Shown: positions 1 to 6,924 of the stretch, piece by piece | How positions within the stretch are numbered: position 1 is the first letter of the stretch | How the letters are laid out: each line of letters begins with the position of its first letter | Source of the DNA: Lachnospiraceae bacterium NK3A20 | Lineage (GTDB): Bacteria > Bacillota > Clostridia > Lachnospirales > Lachnospiraceae | Assembly (NCBI GenBank): GCA_900107575.1 | Contig: FNQX01000029.1 | Span: 1-45,182, forward strand | Length of the DNA: 45,182 nucleotides | Direction: 5' to 3' | Position numbers and translations under genes: made by a program | The notes under the pieces: model-generated | What the model saw: only the letters and a program-made list of their open reading frames with translations | Told to the model about the DNA's origin: nothing | The model's database searches: none

Positions 1-203
1 GCCTTGCCGGACTCGTAATCCTCGTTCATCTGCTGAACAATCTCGCGGCAGTAGGTAATAGGGTCATCGGTTATCTTCAGCAATTCAGAGTGCTTGCCTA
101 TCTTTTTGACGTTTCTGGTAGTAGCGACCCCGTTGGTGTTGCGGAATCCCTGTTGAACGTAGTAGGTAGGATCTTTGATTCGCTTGTCGTAGTAGAGTTT
201 CAT
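1..203 (-). CDS. IS1634-family transposase, N-terminal fragment (cut by window edge)
   Basis: The reading frame starts at ATG 203 and runs off the window at base 1 after 67 codons. It begins MKLYYDKRIKDPTYYVQQ and continues with GKHSELLKITDDP, which I recognise as the typical start of IS1634-group (IS4-like, DDE) transposases; full members are about 550-600 residues, so only the N-terminus is present. The catalytic domain is outside the window. No terminal inverted repeat could be placed with confidence in 204-400. Confidence 0.75.
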   Translation of the reverse strand, partial: MKLYYDKRIKDPTYYVQQGFRNTNGVATTRNVKKIGKHSELLKITDDPITYCREIVQQMNEDYESGK

Positions 204-283
204 CGGCGCGCCTCCCTGATCTGGTCCCTTATTATAGCATAAACATACAACACATACAACAGTAAAATGAAAAATATTTGACA

Positions 284-307
284 CAAAAAAGACCGCCGTT
301 GAGCGGT
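284..307 (-). terminator. Short hairpin with T-run, minus strand
   Basis: On the minus strand ACCGC-TCAACG-GCGGT is followed by C and six T. The stem is only five bases. It lies upstream of the transposase start, so if it works it would shield the element from incoming transcription rather than end a known gene. Confidence 0.35.
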
Positions 308-391
308 TTGTGAGGTTTGGGGGATTATTCAAGTGTTAAAGTTCCGACCAGCGAAAGCGGCGAGATTCCTGTGATATATCCGGGTTATATA

Positions 392-421
392 TTGCATTCT
401 GACAATAAGGCCGTGTATAAT
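392..421 (+). promoter_or_regulatory. Promoter of the cellobiose phosphorylase gene
   Basis: TTGCAT (392-397), 18 bases, TATAAT (416-421). The predicted start of transcription is near 428, about 60 bases before the ATG at 491. Confidence 0.55.
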
Positions 422-446
422 GAACTCATGAATTTATTTCTGTTTA

Positions 447-460
447 CTTAAACGTTTTCA
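447..460. promoter_or_regulatory. LacI-family / CcpA (cre)-like operator
   Basis: CTTAAACGTTTTCA has the central CG and flanking A/T half sites of LacI-family operators and matches 12 of 14 positions of the cre consensus TGWAARCGYTWNCW (the first two differ). It lies just downstream of the predicted transcription start, where a bound repressor would block elongation. That fits catabolite or sugar control of a disaccharide phosphorylase gene; the actual regulator is not in the window. Confidence 0.45.
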
Positions 461-490
461 AACGGCAAAATTGGGGTACAAGGAGGGTTT

Positions 491-2944
491 ATGAAATACG
501 GTTACTTCGATGACGCCAACCGCGAGTACGTCATCACCACGCCGAAGACACCGCTTCCCTGGATCAACTATCTGGGCAATCAGGATTTCTTCAGCCTCAT
601 TTCCAACACCATGGGCGGCTATTCGTTCTACAAGGACGCTAAACTCCTGCGTCTGACGCGTTACCGCTACAACAACGTGCCTTACGACAGCAACGGTCAC
701 TATTTCTACATCCAGGACGGCGGCACGATCTGGAATCCCGGCTGGCAGCCGACCAGGACCGAGCTCGACTCCTATGAGTGCCGGCACGGCCTCGGCTACT
801 CCAGATTCACCGGTGAGAAGAACGGCATCACCGCTTCCGTCCTCTCCTTCGTCCCGCTGAACACCACGGCGGAAATCCAGCAAATCCGGCTCACCAACAA
901 CACGGCTGCGGCGAAGTCGGTGAAGCTCTATTCCTACGTGGAATGGTGCCTCTGGAACGCATCCGACGACTGTGAGAACTTCCAGCGCAACTTCTCGACC
1001 GGTGAAGTCGAGGTCGAAGGCTCCACGATTTTCCACAAGACAGAATACCGCGAGCGCCGCAATCACTATGCCGTATATTCCGTCAACAGCCTGATCGACG
1101 GCTTCGATACCACCCGTTCCAAGTTCCTCGGCTTCTACAACGGCGCCGACCGGCCGCAGGCGATCCTGGACGGCGGTTGTCGCAATTCCGTATGCTCCGG
1201 CTGGTCTCCCATTGCGGCGCACCAGATCAACGTCGACCTCGCGCCCGGCGAAACGAAGTCGTTCGTATTCGTGCTCGGCTATGTAGAGAATCCCGAGGAG
1301 GAGAAATGGGCGCCCGGTACGACCGCAAACGATGAGGTCATCAACAAAGCCCGCGCCTATGCCCTTCTGGAAAAATATCAGACAGACGCACAGGTTGAGG
1401 CGGCCTTCCGGGAGCTCGTCGTCTTCTGGACAAACCTTTTGCAGAAGCTGCAGGTAGAGACAGCGGACGAGAAGGTCAACCGCATGGTCAATATCTGGAA
1501 CCAGTACCAGTGCATGGTCACCTTCAATATGTCCCGTTCCGCCTCCTATTTTGAATCCGGTATCGGCAGGGGCATGGGCTTCCGCGACTCCAGCCAGGAT
1601 CTGTTCGGTTTCGTCCACATGATCCCGGAGCGCGCGAGAGAGCGTATCATCGATATCGCTTCCACGCAGTTCCAGAACGGCTCCTGCTACCACCAGTACC
1701 AGCCGTTGACCAAAAAAGGCAACGCCGGCATCGGCTCCGGTTTCAATGACGATCCGCTCTGGCTCATCGCGGCAGTGTCCGCTTACACCCGCGAGACCGG
1801 CGATTACACGATCCTGGATGAGACCGTGCCCTACGACAACGACATGAGCGTAGCCACGACCCTCATGGAGCACTTGAAGAGATCGTTCGATTTCACCGTA
1901 ACGCACAAGGGACCGCACGGACTGCCGCTCATCGGCCGCGCCGACTGGAACGACTGCCTGAACCTCAACTGCTTCTCCGAGCACCCGGGTGAATCCTTCC
2001 AGACCTTCGGCCCCTCCGAGGGCCCCGTTGCCGAGTCCGTTTTCATCGCCGGCATGTTCGTGAAATACGGCAGAGAGTACGCCGAGCTCAATGAATTCCT
2101 GGGGCATCAGGATGAGGCTGACCGCGCGAGAGCCGAGGTACGGAAGGTCTATGACGCCGTAGAGACCGCCGGCTGGGACGGGGAATGGTTCATCCGCGCG
2201 TTCGACGCGCACAGCAATCCCATCGGCTCCCACGTCTGCGACGAGGGCAGGATCTTCATCGAGTCCAACGGCTTCTGCGTGCTGGCCGGCATTGGCAAGG
2301 ACGACGGCAAGGCCGCCAGAGCCCTGGCATCCGTCCATGAACATCTGGATACGGAATACGGCATCTGCCTCCTCCAGCCCGCCTATACGAGGTATCATGT
2401 CGAGCTGGGTGAGATCTCCTCTTATCCGCCGGGATACAAGGAGAACGCCGGCATCTTCTGCCACAACAACCCCTGGGTTGCCATCGCGGAGACCGTGCTC
2501 GGTCATGGAAATGAAGCCTTTGAGGTTTACCGCAAGACCTGCCCCGCCTACACGGAGGACATTTCGGAAATCCACCGCTGCGAGCCTTATGTTTACTGTC
2601 AGATGGTCGCGGGCAGGGATGCGAAATTCTTCGGAGAAGGCAAGAACAGCTGGCTGACCGGTACCGCCGCATGGACGATGATGACAATCTCCCAGTATAT
2701 CCTGGGCATCTATCCGACACACCACGGCCTGCAGATCGACCCCTGCGTGCCGGAGAGCTTCGGGGATTTCAAGGCGCAGCGCATCTTCCGCGGCGTGACC
2801 TACCACATCCACGTGACGACGAACGGCGTCCAGAAGGGTGTGAAATCGCTCACGGTAGACGGCAAGGCGATTGATGGCTGCATCATCCCGCTCGAAGCCG
2901 TGCAGGGCAAGTCCGAAGTCAGCGTGGAAGTCGTCATGGGATAA
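491..2944 (+). CDS. GH94 cellobiose phosphorylase
   Basis: Predicted to split cellobiose (or a related beta-glucoside such as a cellodextrin) with phosphate into alpha-glucose 1-phosphate and glucose in the cytoplasm, saving one ATP. The 817-residue length fits the family. The N-terminal beta-sandwich covers about 1-290 ([15 protein letters not shown], then [11 protein letters not shown]), followed by a helical linker and an (alpha/alpha)6 barrel to about 740. The motif [12 protein letters not shown] at about 482-493 contains the DWND element (D485, D488) in which the family's catalytic acid lies. The ATG has an AGGAGGG site four bases upstream. There is no signal peptide. No sugar transporter or partner glycosidase lies next to it, so substrate uptake must be encoded elsewhere. 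Cellodextrin or laminaribiose phosphorylase activity cannot be excluded from sequence alone. Confidence 0.88.
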   Translation: MKYGYFDDANREYVITTPKTPLPWINYLGNQDFFSLISNTMGGYSFYKDAKLLRLTRYRYNNVPYDSNGHYFYIQDGGTIWNPGWQPTRTELDSYECRHGLGYSRFTGEKNGITASVLSFVPLNTTAEIQQIRLTNNTAAAKSVKLYSYVEWCLWNASDDCENFQRNFSTGEVEVEGSTIFHKTEYRERRNHYAVYSVNSLIDGFDTTRSKFLGFYNGADRPQAILDGGCRNSVCSGWSPIAAHQINVDLAPGETKSFVFVLGYVENPEEEKWAPGTTANDEVINKARAYALLEKYQTDAQVEAAFRELVVFWTNLLQKLQVETADEKVNRMVNIWNQYQCMVTFNMSRSASYFESGIGRGMGFRDSSQDLFGFVHMIPERARERIIDIASTQFQNGSCYHQYQPLTKKGNAGIGSGFNDDPLWLIAAVSAYTRETGDYTILDETVPYDNDMSVATTLMEHLKRSFDFTVTHKGPHGLPLIGRADWNDCLNLNCFSEHPGESFQTFGPSEGPVAESVFIAGMFVKYGREYAELNEFLGHQDEADRARAEVRKVYDAVETAGWDGEWFIRAFDAHSNPIGSHVCDEGRIFIESNGFCVLAGIGKDDGKAARALASVHEHLDTEYGICLLQPAYTRYHVELGEISSYPPGYKENAGIFCHNNPWVAIAETVLGHGNEAFEVYRKTCPAYTEDISEIHRCEPYVYCQMVAGRDAKFFGEGKNSWLTGTAAWTMMTISQYILGIYPTHHGLQIDPCVPESFGDFKAQRIFRGVTYHIHVTTNGVQKGVKSLTVDGKAIDGCIIPLEAVQGKSEVSVEVVMG

Positions 2945-2972
2945 GGACAGAGATCACCCCGCTAATTTTAGC

Positions 2973-3001
2973 TTGACAAATCGTTTCCGATCTTCTATAT
3001 T
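2973..3001 (+). promoter_or_regulatory. Promoter of tRNA-Arg
   Basis: TTGACA (2973-2978), 17 bases, TATATT (2996-3001): a near-consensus promoter ending 45 bases before the tRNA. No clear terminator separates it from the preceding phosphorylase gene. Confidence 0.8.
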
Positions 3002-3046
3002 TATGAATGTTGCTGATGCAGACAACAGTCCCACGCATCAGCATAT

Positions 3047-3120
3047 GTATGTGTAGCTCAGCTGGATAGAGCGTCTGGCTACGGACCAGAAGGTCGCGAG
3101 TTCGAATCTTGTCACATACA
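3047..3120 (+). tRNA. tRNA-Arg (anticodon ACG)
   Basis: The 74-base cloverleaf has a 7-bp acceptor stem GTATGTG / CACATAC, a D-arm TAGCTCAGCTGGATAGAG, an anticodon stem TCTGG/CCAGA with loop CTACGGA (anticodon ACG at 3081-3083), and a T-arm containing GTTCGAATC. The discriminator base is A3120 and CCA is not encoded. ACG is read as ICG after deamination, so it decodes CGU, CGC and CGA. Confidence 0.95.
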
Positions 3121-3125
3121 GAGTT

Positions 3126-3158
3126 AAGGCCGATGCCCGTCAGGGCATCGGCCTTTCG
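3126..3158 (+). terminator. Rho-independent terminator after tRNA-Arg
   Basis: A perfect 13-bp stem AAGGCCGATGCCC / GGGCATCGGCCTT with a GTCA loop is followed by TCGTGTT. It ends the tRNA transcript. Confidence 0.8.
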
Positions 3159-3196
3159 TGTTCTCTATGTCAGAAATAGTTTCAGCCAGTCCGGCA

Positions 3197-3847
3197 TCAA
3201 AGTGTCACTACCTTGTCTGCCCACCCGCTCACTTCCTCAACCAGGTGCGTAGAAATAACGACGATATGGCTCTCCGCATATCTGCGCATCCTCTCAAGAA
3301 GTATGTTCCGCATCGTTGCATCCTGTGACGCAAATGGTTCATCCAGAAGAAGGATTTCCGGGCTGCCAAGAAGTGCCTGAATAATGCCCGCTCTCTCCTG
3401 CTGCCCGCCGGAAATGTCTTCCATCCGGCTGTCTTTGTTCTCTGCCAGCTGATATTCTTCCAGAAGCCGCCTTGTGTCCCTTTTCATGACAATAGGCCGC
3501 AGACCCTTTAAGGAAGCAATATAATAGAGATATTCCTCTACCGTCAGATCCGGATAGAAGCCGAAGTTTTGCGGCAGATACCCTAATCGTCTGCTGTACT
3601 GGGCTCCCATTTCACCAATGCTCTGTCCACAATACAGAATTTCTCCCCTGTCCGGCTTCACAACCCCCGCGAGCAGCCGAAGCAGGGTTGTTTTTCCAGC
3701 CTCGTTTGGTCCGAGAAAACCATGCAGACCATGGGACAGAGAGAAAGAGCAATCCTTCAGCACCGCTTTCGTGCCATATTTTTTACCTAAATGTTCCACT
3801 CTGAGTGGCTGCTGTATCGTTCTATCTGTATTCATAATTTCCTTCAT
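3197..3847 (-). CDS. ABC transporter ATP-binding protein, with an altered Walker A
   Basis: A 216-residue cytoplasmic ATPase that should drive the permease encoded just upstream. It has Walker A GPNEAGKTT (about 46-54), Q-loop LGYLPQNFGF, signature ISGGQQER, Walker B ILLLDEP, D-loop SQD and H-loop STH. The fourth Walker A residue is Glu (codon GAG, residue 49) where this transporter class normally has Gly; GxNEAGK is known from YhaN/RecF-like ATPases, so activity is not excluded. The protein stops soon after the H-loop and lacks the C-terminal extension of many export ATPases. The start overlaps the end of the permease gene by 26 bases; an alternative ATG at 3835 has a better AAGGAAA site. 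Together with the small peptide gene upstream, it suggests peptide export or self-protection (inference). Confidence 0.85.
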   Translation of the reverse strand: MKEIMNTDRTIQQPLRVEHLGKKYGTKAVLKDCSFSLSHGLHGFLGPNEAGKTTLLRLLAGVVKPDRGEILYCGQSIGEMGAQYSRRLGYLPQNFGFYPDLTVEEYLYYIASLKGLRPIVMKRDTRRLLEEYQLAENKDSRMEDISGGQQERAGIIQALLGSPEILLLDEPFASQDATMRNILLERMRRYAESHIVVISTHLVEEVSGWADKVVTL

Positions 3848-5003
3848 CTGCTTTCCACCGAATTCTCCCCGTATTCCCCTTCTCCAGCTGTAAGATCAGG
3901 ATGCAAATCGTCAGAATCAAAATTACCCCAATAACACTGGTCATCTCATAGCTTGTCATCGTCCCATAGAAGTGATACGACAAAAGACTTTTGTTATACA
4001 TGATTCCCATGACCGGCTGCACTGCCGCAACCCGACTGAGCCCTGCCGGAATATGCTTCAGGGCCACACCCACTGCCGGGGCGAAATAAATAATGGCCGT
4101 TACAGTCAATGTTCTGATCCTATCCTTTGCGCAAAGATTTACCAGACAGCTGATCAGATAGGCAACCAAAATGGAGATTAATCCGCCTAATGCAGCCTTG
4201 ACATAAAAACTCCGGATGGAATCTGTATAGACGGAGCCATATTCAGCAATGATAACCGGACTGTCCAGATACATATATTTCACTTTTCTCCAGAGGAGCG
4301 CCGTCATCACAAATAAATTGACTGTATAGGATACCGTCAGGAACAGAATTCCAGCCATGATTCTCCTAAAAGCGTATCTCTGCAATTTCCGTGCCCCAAC
4401 AGAGGCAAGGACACGATCCATGCCAACCTTATGGTCTTCCCAAAAAAAGCCGGCGCCTGTCAGAATTGCAATGGCTGCAAAGAGTATTCCGCCTAAGGTG
4501 CTCTCGAGAAAATAAGTCTTCCACAACGAGCCCTCTCCATTCTTGAACGGCCCGGATGTCGCCCGTACCAATTCTTCCAGCTGCTGTAGCTCGCTCTCAC
4601 TATATTGCCCGGACTGCGCAGCATTTGTAACGATTTTCTGTGTACGCTTTTCAAAAAAATGAGAAACGTCAGTGATTTGATCAGGCAGTTTATCATAAAC
4701 ATACCGTGCATATTTCAACAGAACACTGGGATATGCGTATTCTGAAGCTAATACCCTCCCATCCGTACCTTCCGATGCAGCACCTTTATAAGTCGCCCAT
4801 GCCCTGTCAATAACCGTCTGCGTAATGACCGGATTTTCCTGGATTGCTTCATATTCAGCTTCCGCTGCCAGTACCCCCTTTAATTCTTTTACCCTTAGGT
4901 TCTGTACTCCACCTGATTTTGAAACTACAGCCATGATGATAATGATGATGACGGCGTATAGCACTCTCCAGGTTTGCCGGAATCTTTTTATCTCAAATTT
5001 CAT
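3822..5003 (-). CDS. ABC-2 type permease of the peptide-linked transporter
   Basis: A 393-residue membrane protein. It has an N-terminal membrane helix (VLYAVIIIIIMAVV), then a roughly 150-residue polar, helical extracytoplasmic stretch, then about five more helices (for example LGGILFAAIAILTGAGFFW, GLISILVAYLISCLVNLC, VIGVILILTICILIL). This layout, one helix, an outer domain and a helix bundle, is that of ABC-2 type permeases found with lantibiotic and small-peptide loci. The chosen start MKFEIKRF has GGGAAGGG upstream; upstream in-frame codons lack a site. The gene overlaps the ATPase gene, so the two are translated together. Local base composition is about 40-45 percent GC, clearly lower than its neighbours, which suggests transfer. 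The substrate is unknown; the Cys-rich peptide gene 75 bases upstream is the obvious candidate. Confidence 0.75.
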   Translation of the reverse strand: MKFEIKRFRQTWRVLYAVIIIIIMAVVSKSGGVQNLRVKELKGVLAAEAEYEAIQENPVITQTVIDRAWATYKGAASEGTDGRVLASEYAYPSVLLKYARYVYDKLPDQITDVSHFFEKRTQKIVTNAAQSGQYSESELQQLEELVRATSGPFKNGEGSLWKTYFLESTLGGILFAAIAILTGAGFFWEDHKVGMDRVLASVGARKLQRYAFRRIMAGILFLTVSYTVNLFVMTALLWRKVKYMYLDSPVIIAEYGSVYTDSIRSFYVKAALGGLISILVAYLISCLVNLCAKDRIRTLTVTAIIYFAPAVGVALKHIPAGLSRVAAVQPVMGIMYNKSLLSYHFYGTMTSYEMTSVIGVILILTICILILQLEKGNTGRIRWKADEGNYEYR

Positions 5004-5019
5004 CAAACCCTTCCCTATG

Positions 5020-5064
5020 CCTGTTGGCCTGGCTTTACTATTTGGATAAGGCCAGGCCAGCAGG
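5020..5064 (-). other. Intergenic hairpin between peptide gene and permease gene
   Basis: On the minus strand CCTGCTGGCCTGGC pairs with GCCAGGCCAACAGG (14 bp, one mismatch) around a 17-base loop. It is not followed by a T-run. Such a structure between a precursor-peptide gene and its transporter genes usually lowers downstream expression or protects the upstream message, giving more peptide than transporter. This role is an inference. Confidence 0.6.
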
Positions 5065-5078
5065 CCGATCAAATGATC

Positions 5079-5255
5079 TTAAGCATGAGACGCGATGTCA
5101 AAATTATAACTGCTATTTTCGTGATTGCCGGTAATGCAACCACAATGACATGTCCAATACCCACTTGCACGATGTGTATCCTGACTTCCGCTATTGCAGT
5201 AACAGCCCGCTCTCCTTAGTGAACTTTCCGGATTATACTCAGTGATCACTTTCAT
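5079..5255 (-). CDS. Small cysteine-rich peptide, candidate RiPP/bacteriocin precursor
   Basis: A 58-residue peptide with no family I can name. Its first 16 residues are charged and leader-like (MKVITEYNPESSLRRA). Then come five cysteines in two clusters, CYC at 18-20 and CHCGC at 36-40, separated by a Ser/Thr/Gly-rich stretch, and a tail rich in Asn, Ser and His (GNHENSSYNF). The start is set by GGAGGCGAGTAAG before the ATG at 5255; a GTG 51 bases further upstream is in frame but has no site. It lies directly upstream of an ABC permease-ATPase pair, in the same direction, with a hairpin between. The layout (short leader, Cys/Ser/Thr-rich core, ABC exporter) is that of ribosomally made modified peptides. 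No modifying enzyme is visible here, so maturation would need an enzyme encoded elsewhere, or the peptide may work by disulfides or metal binding. It could also be a chance frame, but the ribosome site argues against this. Confidence 0.6.
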   Translation of the reverse strand: MKVITEYNPESSLRRAGCYCNSGSQDTHRASGYWTCHCGCITGNHENSSYNFDIASHA

Positions 5256-5280
5256 CTTACTCGCCTCCACATTGGAAATG

Positions 5281-5328
5281 TTATAGCCAAACGATAACTT
5301 TGCCACAGCAATTTTCTATTGGCTATAA
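5281..5328. repeat. Perfect 10-bp inverted repeat upstream of the peptide gene
   Basis: TTATAGCCAA (5281-5290) and TTGGCTATAA (5319-5328) are exact reverse complements 28 bases apart, ending 26 bases before the peptide start codon. A smaller TTGC/GCAA stem lies inside. It may be an operator or a leader RNA fold. Confidence 0.6.
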
Positions 5329-5342
5329 ATCAATCGCAACAG

Positions 5343-5490
5343 TTTACCTGCCTCCAAATACGTTAAAACTACGCTCTCCTTTCCAGCCGCTGCACAGGTT
5401 CAAAATGACGCCGGCCATTATTATCATTTTGCTTACTATCTATATAACAATTCAGGAATTCAAAAAGTTAGTCCTTTTTCGATTTCAGGG
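5343..5490 (-). pseudogene. Decayed copy of the 5' end of the ABC permease gene
   Basis: This stretch resembles the first 45 or so codons of the permease gene (5003 downward). The likeness is easiest to see by translating the opposite strand: 5401-5490 gives FKMTPAIIIILLTIYITIQ and the permease start gives FETTAMMIMMMTAYSTLQ, followed in both by similar basic and hydrophobic residues. In the permease frame the copy has stop codons and shifts. With no gene in 5256-5588 other than a 27-codon unlikely frame, I read this as a relic of a tandem duplication. The call rests on eye alignment only. Confidence 0.4.
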
Positions 5491-5491
5491 A

Positions 5492-5527
5492 TAAAAAAAT
5501 GCCAGATCTCATTTTGAGACCTGGCAT
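5492..5527 (-). terminator. Rho-independent terminator of the stand-alone thiolase gene
   Basis: On the minus strand ATGCCAGGTCTC / GAGATCTGGCAT (12 bp with one G-U pair) around AAAAT is followed by seven T. Confidence 0.9.
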
Positions 5528-5588
5528 CATTACTGATTTGGTTGTGTTGACAATTCTTATGGTGCGCAAAATGCAGTAATCATTACAC

Positions 5589-6794
5589 TTACTGTTCCCG
5601 CTCTACAACGCAGGCGCAGCCCATGCCGCCGCCGACGCAGAGTGTCGCAAGTCCTCTGTGCGCGTTTCTCTTCTGCATCTCGTACAGTAGGGTGACGAGG
5701 ATACGCGTGCCGGAGCAGCCGACCGGATGTCCGAGTGCAATCGCGCCGCCGTTGACGTTGAGCTTCTCCGGATCAAATTCCAGATCGTGTGCAACCGCGA
5801 CAGACTGTGCCGCGAATGCCTCGTTCGCCTCATACAGATCGAAGTCCTTGATGGACAGATCTGCCTTCCCCTGATCTTTGAGCTTCTTCAAAGTCTTCCT
5901 CGTTGCGTAAACCGGTCCGATACCCATGATGGACGGGTCCACGCCGGCAAGTTCTCCGCCGATCCAGGTTGCCATCGGCGTCACGCCGAGTTCCTTCGCC
6001 TTCTCTTCGCTCATGACGACAATCGCTGCCGCCGCGTCATTGATGCCGGATGCGTTGCCTGCCGTTACCACGCCGCCTTCCCTGAATGCGGGGCGGAGCT
6101 TTGCGAGTGCCTCGGCCGTCGTATCCCTCGGGCCCTCATCGGTATCGAAGATCATGGTCTTGCCATGTTTCATCGGTACTTCTACCGGAACGATCTCATC
6201 CTTGAACTTCCCAGCCGCAATGGCTGCCTTTGCCTTGTTCTGGCTGTTCAGCGCGAACTCATCGAGCTGCTCCCTGGTGAGGTGCCACTGCTCCGCGACA
6301 TTCTCCGCGGTGATGCCCATATGGTAGCCGCCGAATGCGTCTGTTAAGGCATCGCGGATCATGGCGTCATCAACCTTGCCCGCGTTCATGCGGTAGCCGA
6401 ATCTCGCCTTGTACAGCAGGTAAGGCGCCGCGTCCATGTTCTCCATGCCGCCCGCCACAACGATGTCCGCATCGCCGTTCTCGATCAGCTTCGCGGCAAG
6501 GTTCACGCTGTGAAGGCCGGAACCGCAGAGCACGTTGAGTGTGATCGCCGGAACCTCGACGGGAATTCCCGCGTTGACCGCCGCCTGTCTCGCCGGGTTC
6601 TGTCCAAGCCCCGCCTGGATGACATTGCCCATATAGACTTCATCCACCTGCTCCGGCTTCACGCCCGCGCGGCGCAGCGCCTCGCGGATGACGATCTCGC
6701 CGAGTTTCGTCGCCGGAACGTCCTTGAGTGTTCCGTCAAATTTGCCGATTGCTGTTCTGCAGGCACCTGCCAGGACTACTTTTCTTTTCGCCAT
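5589..6794 (-). CDS. Acetyl-CoA C-acetyltransferase (thiolase), stand-alone copy
   Basis: A 401-residue biosynthetic-type thiolase that condenses two acetyl-CoA to acetoacetyl-CoA, or runs in reverse, in the cytoplasm. The catalytic residues are visible: C90 in LNVLCGSG, H356 in [11 protein letters not shown] and C386 in LCVGGGMG. The start [10 protein letters not shown] is set by GGAGGG eight bases upstream; ten in-frame codons before it overlap that site. It has its own promoter and terminator and so is not part of the butyrate operon, which carries a second thiolase (14241-15425) with the same motifs. The second copy may serve another pathway, longer substrates or another growth state; sequence does not say which. 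Confidence 0.93.
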   Translation of the reverse strand: MAKRKVVLAGACRTAIGKFDGTLKDVPATKLGEIVIREALRRAGVKPEQVDEVYMGNVIQAGLGQNPARQAAVNAGIPVEVPAITLNVLCGSGLHSVNLAAKLIENGDADIVVAGGMENMDAAPYLLYKARFGYRMNAGKVDDAMIRDALTDAFGGYHMGITAENVAEQWHLTREQLDEFALNSQNKAKAAIAAGKFKDEIVPVEVPMKHGKTMIFDTDEGPRDTTAEALAKLRPAFREGGVVTAGNASGINDAAAAIVVMSEEKAKELGVTPMATWIGGELAGVDPSIMGIGPVYATRKTLKKLKDQGKADLSIKDFDLYEANEAFAAQSVAVAHDLEFDPEKLNVNGGAIALGHPVGCSGTRILVTLLYEMQKRNAHRGLATLCVGGGMGCACVVEREQ

Positions 6795-6873
6795 GTAATA
6801 ACCCTCCATGTAGTTGTTTTGCACCAGGAATCCGGCATGTCAGTACTGCCATCCTCCCGGCACAGCTATGTTC

Positions 6874-6902
6874 ATTATAGTCTCTTTATACCGTGCGGTG
6901 AA
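6874..6902 (-). promoter_or_regulatory. Promoter of the stand-alone thiolase gene
   Basis: On the minus strand TTCACC (6902-6897), 17 bases, TATAAT (6879-6874). The -10 is perfect and the -35 matches 4 of 6. The leader is about 70 bases. Confidence 0.6.
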
Positions 6903-6924
6903 TCATAATCCATGTCTTTTATCG

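Noticed and set aside
458-2812. A 784-codon open frame on the minus strand opposite the cellobiose phosphorylase
   Set aside because: It is the reverse-strand shadow of a GC-rich gene; its translation has no recognisable domain, whereas the plus-strand protein is a clear GH94 enzyme.
3047-3120. tRNA-Arg as an integration site for the neighbouring island
   Set aside because: No repeat of the tRNA 3' end was found by eye between 3121 and 5600 and no integrase is present.
5079-5255. Assigning the Cys-rich peptide to a named family (CLI_3235-type, Clo7bot or SCIFF)
   Set aside because: The size and Cys richness are similar, but the spacing of the five Cys does not clearly match any of these and no maturase is next to it.
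5405-5488. A 27-codon minus-strand frame (MIIMAGVILNLCSGWKGE...) upstream of the peptide gene
   Set aside because: No usable ribosome site and it lies within the degenerate permease copy.
5300-5494. A 64-codon plus-strand frame rich in Ile and Leu before the peptide gene
   Set aside because: No ribosome site; its likeness to the reverse translation of the permease start points to a decayed permease copy on the minus strand instead.
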